The notes below the pieces were generated by a model. It saw only the letters and a list, made by a program, of their open reading frames with translations, was not told the DNA's origin and ran no database searches. Of a stretch of 64,000 nucleotides of DNA, positions 19,116 through 27,090 are shown piece after piece. Position 1 is the stretch's first letter; each line of letters starts with the position of its first letter. The stretch is from Oleiagrimonas citrea (GTDB taxonomy: Bacteria > Pseudomonadota > Gammaproteobacteria > Xanthomonadales > Rhodanobacteraceae): the NCBI RefSeq assembly GCF_012395255.1, contig NZ_JAAZQD010000001.1, forward strand, positions 806,001 through 870,000, written 5' to 3'. The position numbers and the translations under genes are program-made.

Positions 19116-19142
19116 TCAGTGTCGGAAGTTCGTAGTGTCCAT
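19116..19142 (-). CDS. Possible thrS leader peptide
   Basis: A minus-strand ATG at 19142 opens the eight-codon peptide MDTTNFRH with two adjacent Thr codons, ending 26 bases before the terminator hairpin. A second short frame just upstream (start at 19198, MTRNTNKVARR) also has two Thr codons. Neither has a strong SD. Attenuation by Thr-tRNA supply is a hypothesis based on position and codon content. The rest of the leader region to 19380 holds no recognisable gene. Confidence 0.3.
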   Translation of the reverse strand: MDTTNFRH

Positions 19143-19380
19143 GTCGCACACTCGACCGGCAGTTACCTGCGGGCCACCTTGTTCGTGTTTCGGGTCATGT
19201 GAAAGCTAGCCCGGCGCCCACACGGTGTCAACGACACGCATGGCGCCGGCGCTCGCGATGGCCGGGAAAACAGGCCGCCCGAAGACGACATGCCACGCCC
19301 GGCCGAGCATTCCGGGGAGCGGTCCCGCGCTCGCCACCTGCGTGACGGACGCGAGGCCCGACTCTCCGGTCCCGGCGTTC

Positions 19381-20757
19381 CTAGAAGTAGAAGCCGAAGT
19401 TGATGTTGAAGCGATGCTCCACCTTGCCGTCGCCGGCCATGCTTCCGCCGATGAACGGCTGGTTGCGCGCGGTGACGAAGTCGAAGTAGGTGTACAGATC
19501 GCCCGCCGACACGCCCACGCCCAGGATGTTCATGAAGGTGCTGGGCAACTGACCGGACTTGTTGGTGATCAACGAGTAGTCGTTGTAGAAATCCAGACCA
19601 TGGACCGGTCCCCACTGCACCGGCTGGTGGTACTTCACGTTGAAGGTGTAGGAATCGGCCTTGGCGGCGATGGTGTCGTAGAACGCATAGGCGCCCACGG
19701 CCAGACGGTCGGCGCCGCCGTCGACATTGTAGTCGTAGCGAGAGGCCTGCGCCTGCACGTTCAAGCGCTTGTAGTCGGCGTTCATGTGCAGCGCGTAGGC
19801 CGAATAGTTGCCGATGCTGGACGACGGCCCCTCGAGTCCGCCATGCAGACCGGAAGCGCCCAACTCGATCTTGAGATCGTCGTTGGGCTTGAACGTGTAG
19901 GCCACGCGCGCGGCGGCGGTGTTGATGCTGGCCGCCGGATGCTGCGGATCGGCGTAGATGCCCTCGCCCGGCGAACGCACGCCGACCACGTTGTACGAAT
20001 AGCTGTTGGAGCGGTTGCTGACGTAGCCGTCGATGCCGCCCATGCCGTCGTTCTTGAAGAAGGCCAACTGCACGTTCCACGGATCGCCCGAGTACACGTA
20101 CTCGACGCCCATGTGGTAGGTGTCCTCCAGCCCCAGGTAGTAATTCGAGCTGAAGAAGTAGTTGTGCGAGTTGTACGGCTGGTTGCCGAACGGAATGCGC
20201 GTCAGGCCCACCTGCAACTGCTGGTTCTTGCTGAAGTCGTAGCCCAGCCACGCGTACTTCACGGCGCTCATGTACTGGAACCAGCGCCATTCGGCCTGCA
20301 GCTCGATGTCATCGACCCGGCCGCGGAAATTCAGGCGGAAGATGTCGAAATCGGCGTCGCCGGTACGGTGGACGTTGTTCTTGTTGTAGTCCTCGTAGCT
20401 GTACTGGAAGCGCATGGCGCCGCCGACGGTGATGCCGTTCTTCTGCTTCTTCTCGACCTTGGCGACTTTCGCCTTGGTCTTCTTGTTGTCCTTGGCCAGC
20501 GTGTCCAGCTTCTTGCGCGTGTCCGACGATTGCTGCTGCGACGCCGTCTGCTGCGCGCGCATGTCGTCGAGCTGCTTCTGCAGCATGTCGATCTGCTTCT
20601 GCATGATCTCGATGCGTGCGGCCATGTCGGCCTTCTTCTGCTGGTCGCTCTTGGCGGTCTTGCCCTGGCCGGAGGTTCCGGAGGCAGCCGCGCACGGCGC
20701 CGCCAGCGCCGCGGCGATGCCGAGGGCAAGCGCGCAGGCGCGTGTGGATGCGTTCAT
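19381..20757 (-). CDS. Outer-membrane porin with N-terminal coiled coil
   Basis: A 458-residue protein with a signal peptide (cleaved near AAPCAAA), a coiled-coil segment at about 35-105 (repeated Gln/Lys/Asp heptads such as MQKQIDMLQKQLDDMRAQ), and then a beta-barrel of alternating aromatic strands ending in FGFYF with the C-terminal Phe needed for barrel assembly. It resembles the OprP/DcaP-like porins, which form trimers with a periplasmic coiled coil. AAGGGGAT precedes the ATG at 20757. It is the last gene after proV-proW-proX, separated from proX by a strong hairpin, which suggests it helps the same solute cross the outer membrane; substrate is not evident. Confidence 0.82.
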   Translation of the reverse strand: MNASTRACALALGIAAALAAPCAAASGTSGQGKTAKSDQQKKADMAARIEIMQKQIDMLQKQLDDMRAQQTASQQQSSDTRKKLDTLAKDNKKTKAKVAKVEKKQKNGITVGGAMRFQYSYEDYNKNNVHRTGDADFDIFRLNFRGRVDDIELQAEWRWFQYMSAVKYAWLGYDFSKNQQLQVGLTRIPFGNQPYNSHNYFFSSNYYLGLEDTYHMGVEYVYSGDPWNVQLAFFKNDGMGGIDGYVSNRSNSYSYNVVGVRSPGEGIYADPQHPAASINTAAARVAYTFKPNDDLKIELGASGLHGGLEGPSSSIGNYSAYALHMNADYKRLNVQAQASRYDYNVDGGADRLAVGAYAFYDTIAAKADSYTFNVKYHQPVQWGPVHGLDFYNDYSLITNKSGQLPSTFMNILGVGVSAGDLYTYFDFVTARNQPFIGGSMAGDGKVEHRFNINFGFYF

Positions 20758-20790
20758 GACGATCCCCTTCGATTTTTCAATTGGAGTCAT

Positions 20791-20818
20791 GCCGGGCGGC
20801 GCTGCTCCACCGCCCGGC
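20791..20818 (-). promoter_or_regulatory. Intercistronic hairpin between proX and the porin gene
   Basis: GCCGGGCGG pairs with CCGCCCGGC around a ten-base loop, 12 bases after the proX stop. No T-run follows, so it probably stabilises the upstream mRNA or partly attenuates the porin rather than ending transcription. Confidence 0.5.
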
Positions 20819-20830
20819 GCTCGGATGCGA

Positions 20831-21769
20831 TTACTGCTGCGCGGCGGCCTTACCGGTCCACGCGTCGACCTTGTCGCTGTTCGCTGCCACCCACTTCTTG
20901 GCGGCGGAAGCCGGATCGCTGCCCGGCTCGCGCGCGGCGGCCATCACCTGCTGCATGTCGCCGGCCGTCCAGTGGAAGGCGTCGAGCACGGCATAGGCGC
21001 CCGGATCGGCCTGCTTGAAGCCCTTGCGCACCAGGGTGTCGATATTCTCGGAATCGCCATAGATGTTCTTCGGATCGGCCAGATACTTCAGCTTCCAGCG
21101 CGCCCACATCCAGTGAGGGGTCCAGCCGGTGACCACGATCCACTTCTTGTTGTCGATGGCGCTCTTCAGCGCGGCGGTCATGGTCGCGCCGCTGCCGGAC
21201 ACCAGCTTCAACGGCAGGCCGTACTGCTTGATGACCTTCTCGGTCAGATCCATCTCGCCTGCGCCCGGATCGATGCCGACGATGCGATCGTCGAACTTGT
21301 CGGCATTGGCCTTGAGCTGCTCGATGCTGTCGATGTTCACGTAATCGGGCACGACCAGGCCCAGTTTGGTGCCCTGCATGTTCGGACCCAGATTGTCCAG
21401 GCGGTCCTTGGTCTTGGCGTAGTAGTTGGCCTGCGTGGTCGGCAGCCAGGCGCAAACAGTGGCGTCGGCATCGCCGTTGGCGATGGCCGAGTACATGGCC
21501 GCGCCGCTGACCGACACGGCGTCGACCGTGTAGCCCTTCTTCTCCAGCGCGGCCTTGACCACGTTGGTCGCCGCCGTGCAGCTGGACCACTCGACGTAGG
21601 CCAGCTTGACGTGACCGCCGGAGGCGGCCGGCTTGGCCGTCATCGCCGTCGAGGCCGAGGACGCGCCGGCATCTTTGCCGGACTGCCCGCCGTTGTTGGA
21701 ACACGCGGCGAGCGCGAGGGCGGAAACCGCCAGGACACAGGTATTGCGTAGAGACATGGTGCGAATCAT
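20831..21769 (-). CDS. proX: Glycine-betaine-type ABC transporter, substrate-binding lipoprotein
   Basis: A 312-residue OpuAC-family binding protein. The lipobox LAACS near residue 22 marks it as a lipoprotein, so it is probably held at the membrane rather than free in the periplasm. After a short Ala/Ser-rich linker it shows VKLAYVEWSSCTAATNVVKAAL, DATVCAWLPTTQANYY, and WIVVTGWTPHWMWARWKLKY with the tryptophans that form the quaternary-ammonium cage in this family. AAGGAG seven bases before 21769 sets the start. It sits 31 bases after proW. Betaine, choline or proline-betaine are all possible ligands. Confidence 0.85.
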   Translation of the reverse strand: MIRTMSLRNTCVLAVSALALAACSNNGGQSGKDAGASSASTAMTAKPAASGGHVKLAYVEWSSCTAATNVVKAALEKKGYTVDAVSVSGAAMYSAIANGDADATVCAWLPTTQANYYAKTKDRLDNLGPNMQGTKLGLVVPDYVNIDSIEQLKANADKFDDRIVGIDPGAGEMDLTEKVIKQYGLPLKLVSGSGATMTAALKSAIDNKKWIVVTGWTPHWMWARWKLKYLADPKNIYGDSENIDTLVRKGFKQADPGAYAVLDAFHWTAGDMQQVMAAAREPGSDPASAAKKWVAANSDKVDAWTGKAAAQQ

Positions 21770-21800
21770 GGAATCGCTCCTTCTGATGGAGAAAGGGAAA

Positions 21801-22652
21801 TCAGTGCGCGCTGGCGACCTTCGAGTCGCGGCCGATACGCTGGGTGATGCGGTCGAGGATCATGGCCAGGATCACGATGGCGATGCCGGACTCGAAGCCC
21901 TTGCCGGGCTCGAGACGCTGGATGGCCTCCCAGACTTCGCCGCCGAGTCCGCCGGCGCCGATCATCGCGGCGATGACGACCATCGACAGCGCCAGCATGA
22001 TGGTCTGGTTGATGCCCGCCATGATGGTCGGCACGGCCATCGGCAGCTGCACCTTGAACAGCTTCTGCTTGCGCGAGGAACCGAAGGCATCGGCCGCCTC
22101 GATCAGGTCGCCCGGCACCTGGCGGATGCCCAGCGCGGTCAGACGGATGGTCGGCGGCGTGGAGAAGATCACCGTGGCCACGCTGGCCGAGACCGCGCCC
22201 AGTCCGAAGAACGGAATCGCGGGGATCAGGTAGACGAAGGCCGGCATGGTCTGCATGAAATCGAGCACCGGCATGACGATTCTCGACGTGCGCTTGTTCA
22301 ACGCGGCGGCAATGCCCAGCGGCAGGCCGATGGCGACCGCGATCAGGGTCGAGATCAGCACCAGGGTGAAGGTCTCCACCGTGGGCTGCCACAGGCGCAG
22401 ATTCCACAGGAACAGCAGGCCCAACGCCGTGAAGATGCCGACACGCCGCCCGGCCACGCGCCACCCCACCGCGGCGACGATGATGATCAGCAGCCACGGC
22501 GGCACGAACAGCAGGCCGGCGACGATGGCGTCGATCACCGCCGAAATGGCGTGACTGAGCGCCTGCGTCAGCCAGGAGAAATTGTGTGTCAACCAGTCGA
22601 GCGCGACGTCGATGCCGTGCGCGAGAGGAAACTTGGGAACCGAGGGGATCAT
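21801..22652 (-). CDS. proW: Glycine-betaine-type ABC transporter permease
   Basis: A 283-residue inner-membrane permease of the OpuA/ProW family. Hydrophobic helices include AIVAGLLFVPPWLLIIIVAAVGW, FTLVLISTLIAVAIGLPLGIAAAL and ALSMVVIAAMIGAGGLGGEVW. The cytoplasmic EAADAFGSSRKQKLFKVQLP loop is the EAA motif that docks the ATPase. Its ATG overlaps the proV stop as ATGA, showing translational coupling. Confidence 0.92.
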   Translation of the reverse strand: MIPSVPKFPLAHGIDVALDWLTHNFSWLTQALSHAISAVIDAIVAGLLFVPPWLLIIIVAAVGWRVAGRRVGIFTALGLLFLWNLRLWQPTVETFTLVLISTLIAVAIGLPLGIAAALNKRTSRIVMPVLDFMQTMPAFVYLIPAIPFFGLGAVSASVATVIFSTPPTIRLTALGIRQVPGDLIEAADAFGSSRKQKLFKVQLPMAVPTIMAGINQTIMLALSMVVIAAMIGAGGLGGEVWEAIQRLEPGKGFESGIAIVILAMILDRITQRIGRDSKVASAH

Positions 22653-23863
22653 GCCGCGTCACTCCTTTCCGCTTCCGAGTCGGAGGTGTCGTTGTTCTCG
22701 GCCAGCGCCGTGAGCACGCCGGCGCGCGTGACCACGCCCAGCACCTTGTTGTTTTCGTCGACCACGGGCAGCAGCCAGCGCCAGTCCGCGAGAATGCCGA
22801 TCACGTTCATCAGCGACTCCGAAGGCGTCACCGACGGGGTTTCCTCGACCAGCGACTCGATGTGTTCCACACCGTCCTTGACCGCCTTGCTGGCCACCTC
22901 GGCGCTGATCGAACCGACCAGCGTGTAATCGCGGTTCACCACCAGCAGGCTGGCGTAGTTCTCGTCGGCCATCTTGCGCAGCACGGTGCGCGGACCATCA
23001 TTCGGGAACGCGACCACGCGCGCACGCTGCAGCACGGACTGCGCAGTCAGCACGCGTGACATGTCCACGTTCTCGACGAAGCGCTCGACGTAGGCGTTGG
23101 CCGGATTGTTGAGAATCTCTTCCGGCGTGCCGATCTGCACCACGCGGCCGTCCTTCATCAGCACGATGCGGTCGCCGACCTGCAGGGCCTCGTCCAGATC
23201 GTGGGTGATGAACACGATGGTCTTCTTCACGCGCTGCTGCAGCTGCATCATCTCGTGCTGCATGTCGCGACGGATCAGCGGATCGAGCGCGCTGAACGCC
23301 TCGTCCATCAGCAGGATGTCGGGCTCCACGGCGAGCGCACGCGCCAGGCCGACGCGCTGCTGCATGCCGCCGCTCAGCTGTCCCGGATAGGAATCGGCCC
23401 AGCCGTCCAGGCCGACCAGTTCCAGCGCCTCGTTGGCGCGGCGTCGACGCTCGTCCGCGTCAAGGCCCTGCACTTCCAGACCGTAGGCCGCGTTGTCCAC
23501 CACCGTGCGGTGCGGAAACAGCGCGAAGTGCTGGAACACCATGCTGATCTTGGTCTGACGCAGCTTCAGCAGCGCCTGGCGATCGAGGCGCGTGATGTCG
23601 TCGCCGTCGATGAAGATGTGTCCGCGTGTCGGCTCGTTGAGGCGATTGAGACAGCGGATCAGCGTCGACTTGCCGCTGCCGCTCAACCCCATCACCACCA
23701 GGAATTCGCCTTCTTCCACCTCGAACGAGACATCGGCGATGCCGACGGCCTGTCCGGTTTCTCGAATGTCGGCGTTGCTCTTGCCTTCGTCGAGCATGCG
23801 CAACCCCTGCTCGGGATGCGGCCCGAAGATCTTGGTGAGCTTCTCGACCTTGATTTTGGCCAT
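22649..23863 (-). CDS. proV: Glycine-betaine-type ABC transporter ATP-binding protein
   Basis: A 404-residue ATPase with Walker A GLSGSGKST, Q-loop FQHFALFPHRTV, signature LSGGMQQRVGLARAL, Walker B DILLMDEAFSALD and the switch histidine in ITHDLDEAL. After the ATPase domain (to about 270) it carries a tandem CBS pair with SLLVVNRDYTLVGSIS and WLLPVVDENNKVLGVVT, which senses ionic strength or cyclic-di-AMP in relatives. First gene of the proVWX-porin operon; AAGGGG precedes the ATG. Osmotic regulation is expected from the family, but no specific operator is recognised in the 290-base divergent spacer. Confidence 0.93.
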   Translation of the reverse strand: MAKIKVEKLTKIFGPHPEQGLRMLDEGKSNADIRETGQAVGIADVSFEVEEGEFLVVMGLSGSGKSTLIRCLNRLNEPTRGHIFIDGDDITRLDRQALLKLRQTKISMVFQHFALFPHRTVVDNAAYGLEVQGLDADERRRRANEALELVGLDGWADSYPGQLSGGMQQRVGLARALAVEPDILLMDEAFSALDPLIRRDMQHEMMQLQQRVKKTIVFITHDLDEALQVGDRIVLMKDGRVVQIGTPEEILNNPANAYVERFVENVDMSRVLTAQSVLQRARVVAFPNDGPRTVLRKMADENYASLLVVNRDYTLVGSISAEVASKAVKDGVEHIESLVEETPSVTPSESLMNVIGILADWRWLLPVVDENNKVLGVVTRAGVLTALAENNDTSDSEAERSDAA

Positions 23864-24080
23864 CGTCTGCTGCCCCTTCCGCTAGACGGAACGCGCCCTG
23901 TCGGTGCACCGCCCGGGGACCGCAAAAAACGACCACAACAGACGCCGCACAACAGGCCGGCTCGTAGATTGATATGCATACCACCGTAGTACCTCTGGCA
24001 TGTCTGCTCAACCTGAACAAGCCTGCGATGGCAGGTATCCGCGCGGCCGAAAACCTCGAAAACACTGCGACAGCAGGGTC

Positions 24081-24108
24081 TTGTCGTCGCCGACCCGCAA
24101 CTCATAAA
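24081..24108 (+). promoter_or_regulatory. Possible sigma-70 promoter of the epimerase gene
   Basis: TTGTCG and CATAAA separated by 16 bases, 45 bases before the epimerase ATG. Both boxes deviate from consensus; this is the best candidate in the spacer. Confidence 0.3.
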
Positions 24109-24153
24109 GCGTTAAGATGCACGCCTGCGAACAACACATCTGGACCTTCAACG

Positions 24154-25164
24154 ATGCGGATTCTGGTGACCGGCACGGCGGGTTTCATCGGCGCGGCGCT
24201 GACCGAAGCCCTGCTCGCGCGCGGCGACGACGTGCTCGGAATCGACAACCACAACGACTACTACGATCCGGCACTGAAGCAGGCTCGCGTGGACCGCTTC
24301 GGCGAACATCCACGCTATCTGCATCGCCGCATCGACCTGGCCGACATGACGGCGCTGCAAGACGCCTTCGACGGTTTCCGTCCGCAGCGCGTCGTGAACA
24401 TGGCCGCCCAGGCCGGCGTGCGCTACTCGCTGGAAAATCCGCACGCCTATGTGCAGAGCAACGTGGTCGGCTTCGTCAACCTGCTCGAAGCCTGCCGTCA
24501 TGGTGGCGTCGAGCACCTGGTCTACGCCTCGTCCAGCTCGGTCTACGGCGACAACCGCGACATGCCGTTCTCCACGCGTCACGCCGTCGATCACCCGGTC
24601 AGTCTGTACGCCGCGACCAAGCGCGCCGATGAACTGATGGCGCACACGTACAGCCATCTGTACCGACTGCCGACCACCGGTCTGCGCTTCTTCACTGTCT
24701 ACGGCCCGTGGGGCCGTCCGGACATGTCGCCGATGCTGTTCGCCGACCGCATTCTGCGCGGCGAGACGCTCGACGTGTTCAACCACGGCCACCACAGCCG
24801 CGACTTCACCTACATCGACGACATCGTCGAGGGTGTGATCCGCTGCCTGGATCATCCCGCGCAGCCGGACCCCGACTACGACCCCGCGCACCCGGTCGCC
24901 GACCGCTCCAGCGCACCCTGGCGGCTGTACAACATTGGCAACGGCAAGCCGGTGCAGTTGATGCGCTTCATCGAACTGCTGGAACAGCACCTGGGCCGCG
25001 AAGCGAAGAAGAACCTGCTCCCGATGCAGCCCGGCGACGTGGCCGACACCTGGGCCGACGTCGCAGCGCTGCACCGCGATGTCGGCTATGCACCGTCGAC
25101 GCCGATCGAAGTCGGCGTAGAACGTTTCGTGGAGTGGTATCGCAGCTACTACCCGAACGCCTGA
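24154..25164 (+). CDS. NAD-dependent UDP-glucuronate 4-epimerase family protein
   Basis: A 336-residue short-chain dehydrogenase/reductase of the extended type. It has the Rossmann TGTAGFIGAALTEAL, the catalytic Ser in YASSSSVYG, YAATKRADELM (Tyr-x3-Lys pair), and the epimerase-specific YGPWGRPDM and HSRDFTYIDDIVEG. These last motifs match the UDP-glucuronate to UDP-galacturonate 4-epimerase group that supplies surface polysaccharide synthesis. The ATG at 24154 starts directly with the Rossmann strand. No polysaccharide cluster is adjacent; the neighbours are an ABC transporter and the recCBD operon (convergent), so it is a stand-alone gene. Confidence 0.88.
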   Translation: MRILVTGTAGFIGAALTEALLARGDDVLGIDNHNDYYDPALKQARVDRFGEHPRYLHRRIDLADMTALQDAFDGFRPQRVVNMAAQAGVRYSLENPHAYVQSNVVGFVNLLEACRHGGVEHLVYASSSSVYGDNRDMPFSTRHAVDHPVSLYAATKRADELMAHTYSHLYRLPTTGLRFFTVYGPWGRPDMSPMLFADRILRGETLDVFNHGHHSRDFTYIDDIVEGVIRCLDHPAQPDPDYDPAHPVADRSSAPWRLYNIGNGKPVQLMRFIELLEQHLGREAKKNLLPMQPGDVADTWADVAALHRDVGYAPSTPIEVGVERFVEWYRSYYPNA

Positions 25165-25239
25165 CACCCCACGCCTGCGCATACGCTTCGAAAATCCACG
25201 CGCGACCCAGATCCATCTACCGTGAGGGCGATGACGCGT

Positions 25240-27090
25240 TCAGTCCGAAGACGCCGTCAAACGTGCCGCCAGACCGCTGAAGCGGCGCGTGCTGCGGGCC
25301 ACGGTGCGGCGCAGCGTGTCCGGCGTCGCCACCAGCGTGACCTGACGACGCGCGCGGGTCACGGCGGTGTAGAGCAGCTCGCGGCCGAGTACGCGCGCAT
25401 CGTGCGGCGGCAGCACGATGTCGACCGCCTCGAATTCCGAGCCCTGGCTCTTGTGGATGGTCATGGCGTAGGCGCTTTCGCATTCGGGCAGCGCCGCCAG
25501 GGCCAGCTTGCGCACGCCGCCCTCGGCGTCCGGGAACCAGGCTCGCAGCACGCCTTCGGCATCGGACAGCACCACGCCGATGTCGCCGTTGAACAACGAC
25601 ACGCCGTAGGCGTTGCGGGTCACCAGCAGCAGACGGCCCGGATACCACAACGCATCCGGCTCCGCCCCTGCACGCTGCCGCAGGGTCCGCTCGAAGGCCT
25701 CGTTCAGCGTGTGGCTGCCCCAGGCTCCATCGCGCAACGCAGTCAGTACTCGATGCCGGGTGGACATCGCCAACGCTTCGCGGGGATCGTCGCAGTGCGC
25801 CAGCGCTGCGAAGCGTTCGACGTGCCGCCCGACCAGCGCCGTCGGCGGGTGCTGTGCAGCCCCCTCGTCCAGGTGCACATCCACGTAGGTCGCTTCCGTC
25901 AGCCCGCGACATAGCGCATCGCCTTCGCCGGCGCGGATCATCGCGGCCACCTGCCCCAGTCCGCTGTCGCCGTCGAAACGATGCGAACGATGCAACTCGA
26001 CCACCGCATCGGCAAACCGCCCAGCATCCGCATGCGAGTTCACCCACACGCCCGTCACCGCATGCACCAGCGCCGCACGTGCGGGCGACACCGCGCCCTC
26101 GCCGGCAGCGGCACACACGGCCGCGAGCACGTTGCCGGCCTCGACCGAAGCCAGCTGGTCGCGGTCGCCGAGCAGCACCAGGCGCGCGCCCTCCGGCAGC
26201 GCGTCCAGCAGCCTTGCCATCAACGGCAGATCGACCATCGACACTTCGTCGACGACGACCAGATCGGTATCCAGCGGGTACCCGGCGTGATGGCGAAAGT
26301 GCATGCTGCCGCGACGCACGCCGAGCAGACGGTGCAGGGTCGACGCCGTGGTCGGCAACGCTTGCCGCACGTCCTCGTCCACCTTCAGCGCATCGATGCG
26401 CTCGCGCAGCGACTCGCTGAGCCGGGCAGCGGCTTTGCCCGTGGGCGCGGCCAGATGAATGCGCGGCGCGGCCTGTCCCGAAGCCCGCCGCTGCCCGATC
26501 CAGGCCGCCAGTAGCCAGAGCACCGTGGTGGTCTTGCCGGTGCCCGGCCCGCCGGTGATGACGGTCAGCGGGGAGATCAGACCGGTCAGGGCCGCCAGCG
26601 CCTGCCGGTCCGGCTCGGCGCCCCCCAACGCAAAGAAAGGGTCGAGCGCCACGCGCAGAGCGTCCGCATCCACAGCCGGCGCCGGTGCCGAAAGCAGGCG
26701 GCGCAGCACCTGCGCCACCCGGCCTTCGTGATGGAAATAGCGTCCCAGCCAGACGCGTTCCTCGTCGTACAGCAGCGGCTCGACGGCCGCATCCGACGCC
26801 GGCGCTGCCCAGCGGCTCGTCTGCAGCGCCTGCTGCAGGTGCTCGACCGCCGGAAGTTCCGGCAGCGCATCATCGTCACCGCAGGCTTCGCCGAGTACGG
26901 CCGGCAGTTGCGACAGCGGCAGACAACTGTGCCCCTGCGAGACCGCCAGCGAAGCCGCCGCGGCCAGCAACCCCAGCTCCATCGGCACATCCGCCTCCAG
27001 ATCGAGCAGGCAGCGGCCGAGTTCGACATCGAGCGGACGCAGCACGCCGCGCGCCTGCAGTCGATCAAGCAGATCGCCACGCGGATTCAT
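25240..27090 (-). CDS. recD: Exodeoxyribonuclease V subunit RecD
   Basis: A 616-residue 5'-3' helicase subunit of RecBCD. Walker A TGGPGTGKTTT near residue 180, DEVSMVDLPL (motif II), GDRDQLASVEAGNVL, and the C-terminal UvrD-like motif MTIHKSQGSEFEAVDIVLP with YTAVTRARRQVTLV are intact. Last gene of recC-recB-recD; it overlaps recB by four bases (ATGA). Confidence 0.95.
   Translation of the reverse strand: MNPRGDLLDRLQARGVLRPLDVELGRCLLDLEADVPMELGLLAAAASLAVSQGHSCLPLSQLPAVLGEACGDDDALPELPAVEHLQQALQTSRWAAPASDAAVEPLLYDEERVWLGRYFHHEGRVAQVLRRLLSAPAPAVDADALRVALDPFFALGGAEPDRQALAALTGLISPLTVITGGPGTGKTTTVLWLLAAWIGQRRASGQAAPRIHLAAPTGKAAARLSESLRERIDALKVDEDVRQALPTTASTLHRLLGVRRGSMHFRHHAGYPLDTDLVVVDEVSMVDLPLMARLLDALPEGARLVLLGDRDQLASVEAGNVLAAVCAAAGEGAVSPARAALVHAVTGVWVNSHADAGRFADAVVELHRSHRFDGDSGLGQVAAMIRAGEGDALCRGLTEATYVDVHLDEGAAQHPPTALVGRHVERFAALAHCDDPREALAMSTRHRVLTALRDGAWGSHTLNEAFERTLRQRAGAEPDALWYPGRLLLVTRNAYGVSLFNGDIGVVLSDAEGVLRAWFPDAEGGVRKLALAALPECESAYAMTIHKSQGSEFEAVDIVLPPHDARVLGRELLYTAVTRARRQVTLVATPDTLRRTVARSTRRFSGLAARLTASSD

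Noticed and set aside
19046-19200. T-box riboswitch upstream of thrS
   Set aside because: No T-box core sequence or specifier stem is visible, and T-boxes are a Gram-positive feature; a peptide-type attenuator is the better hypothesis.
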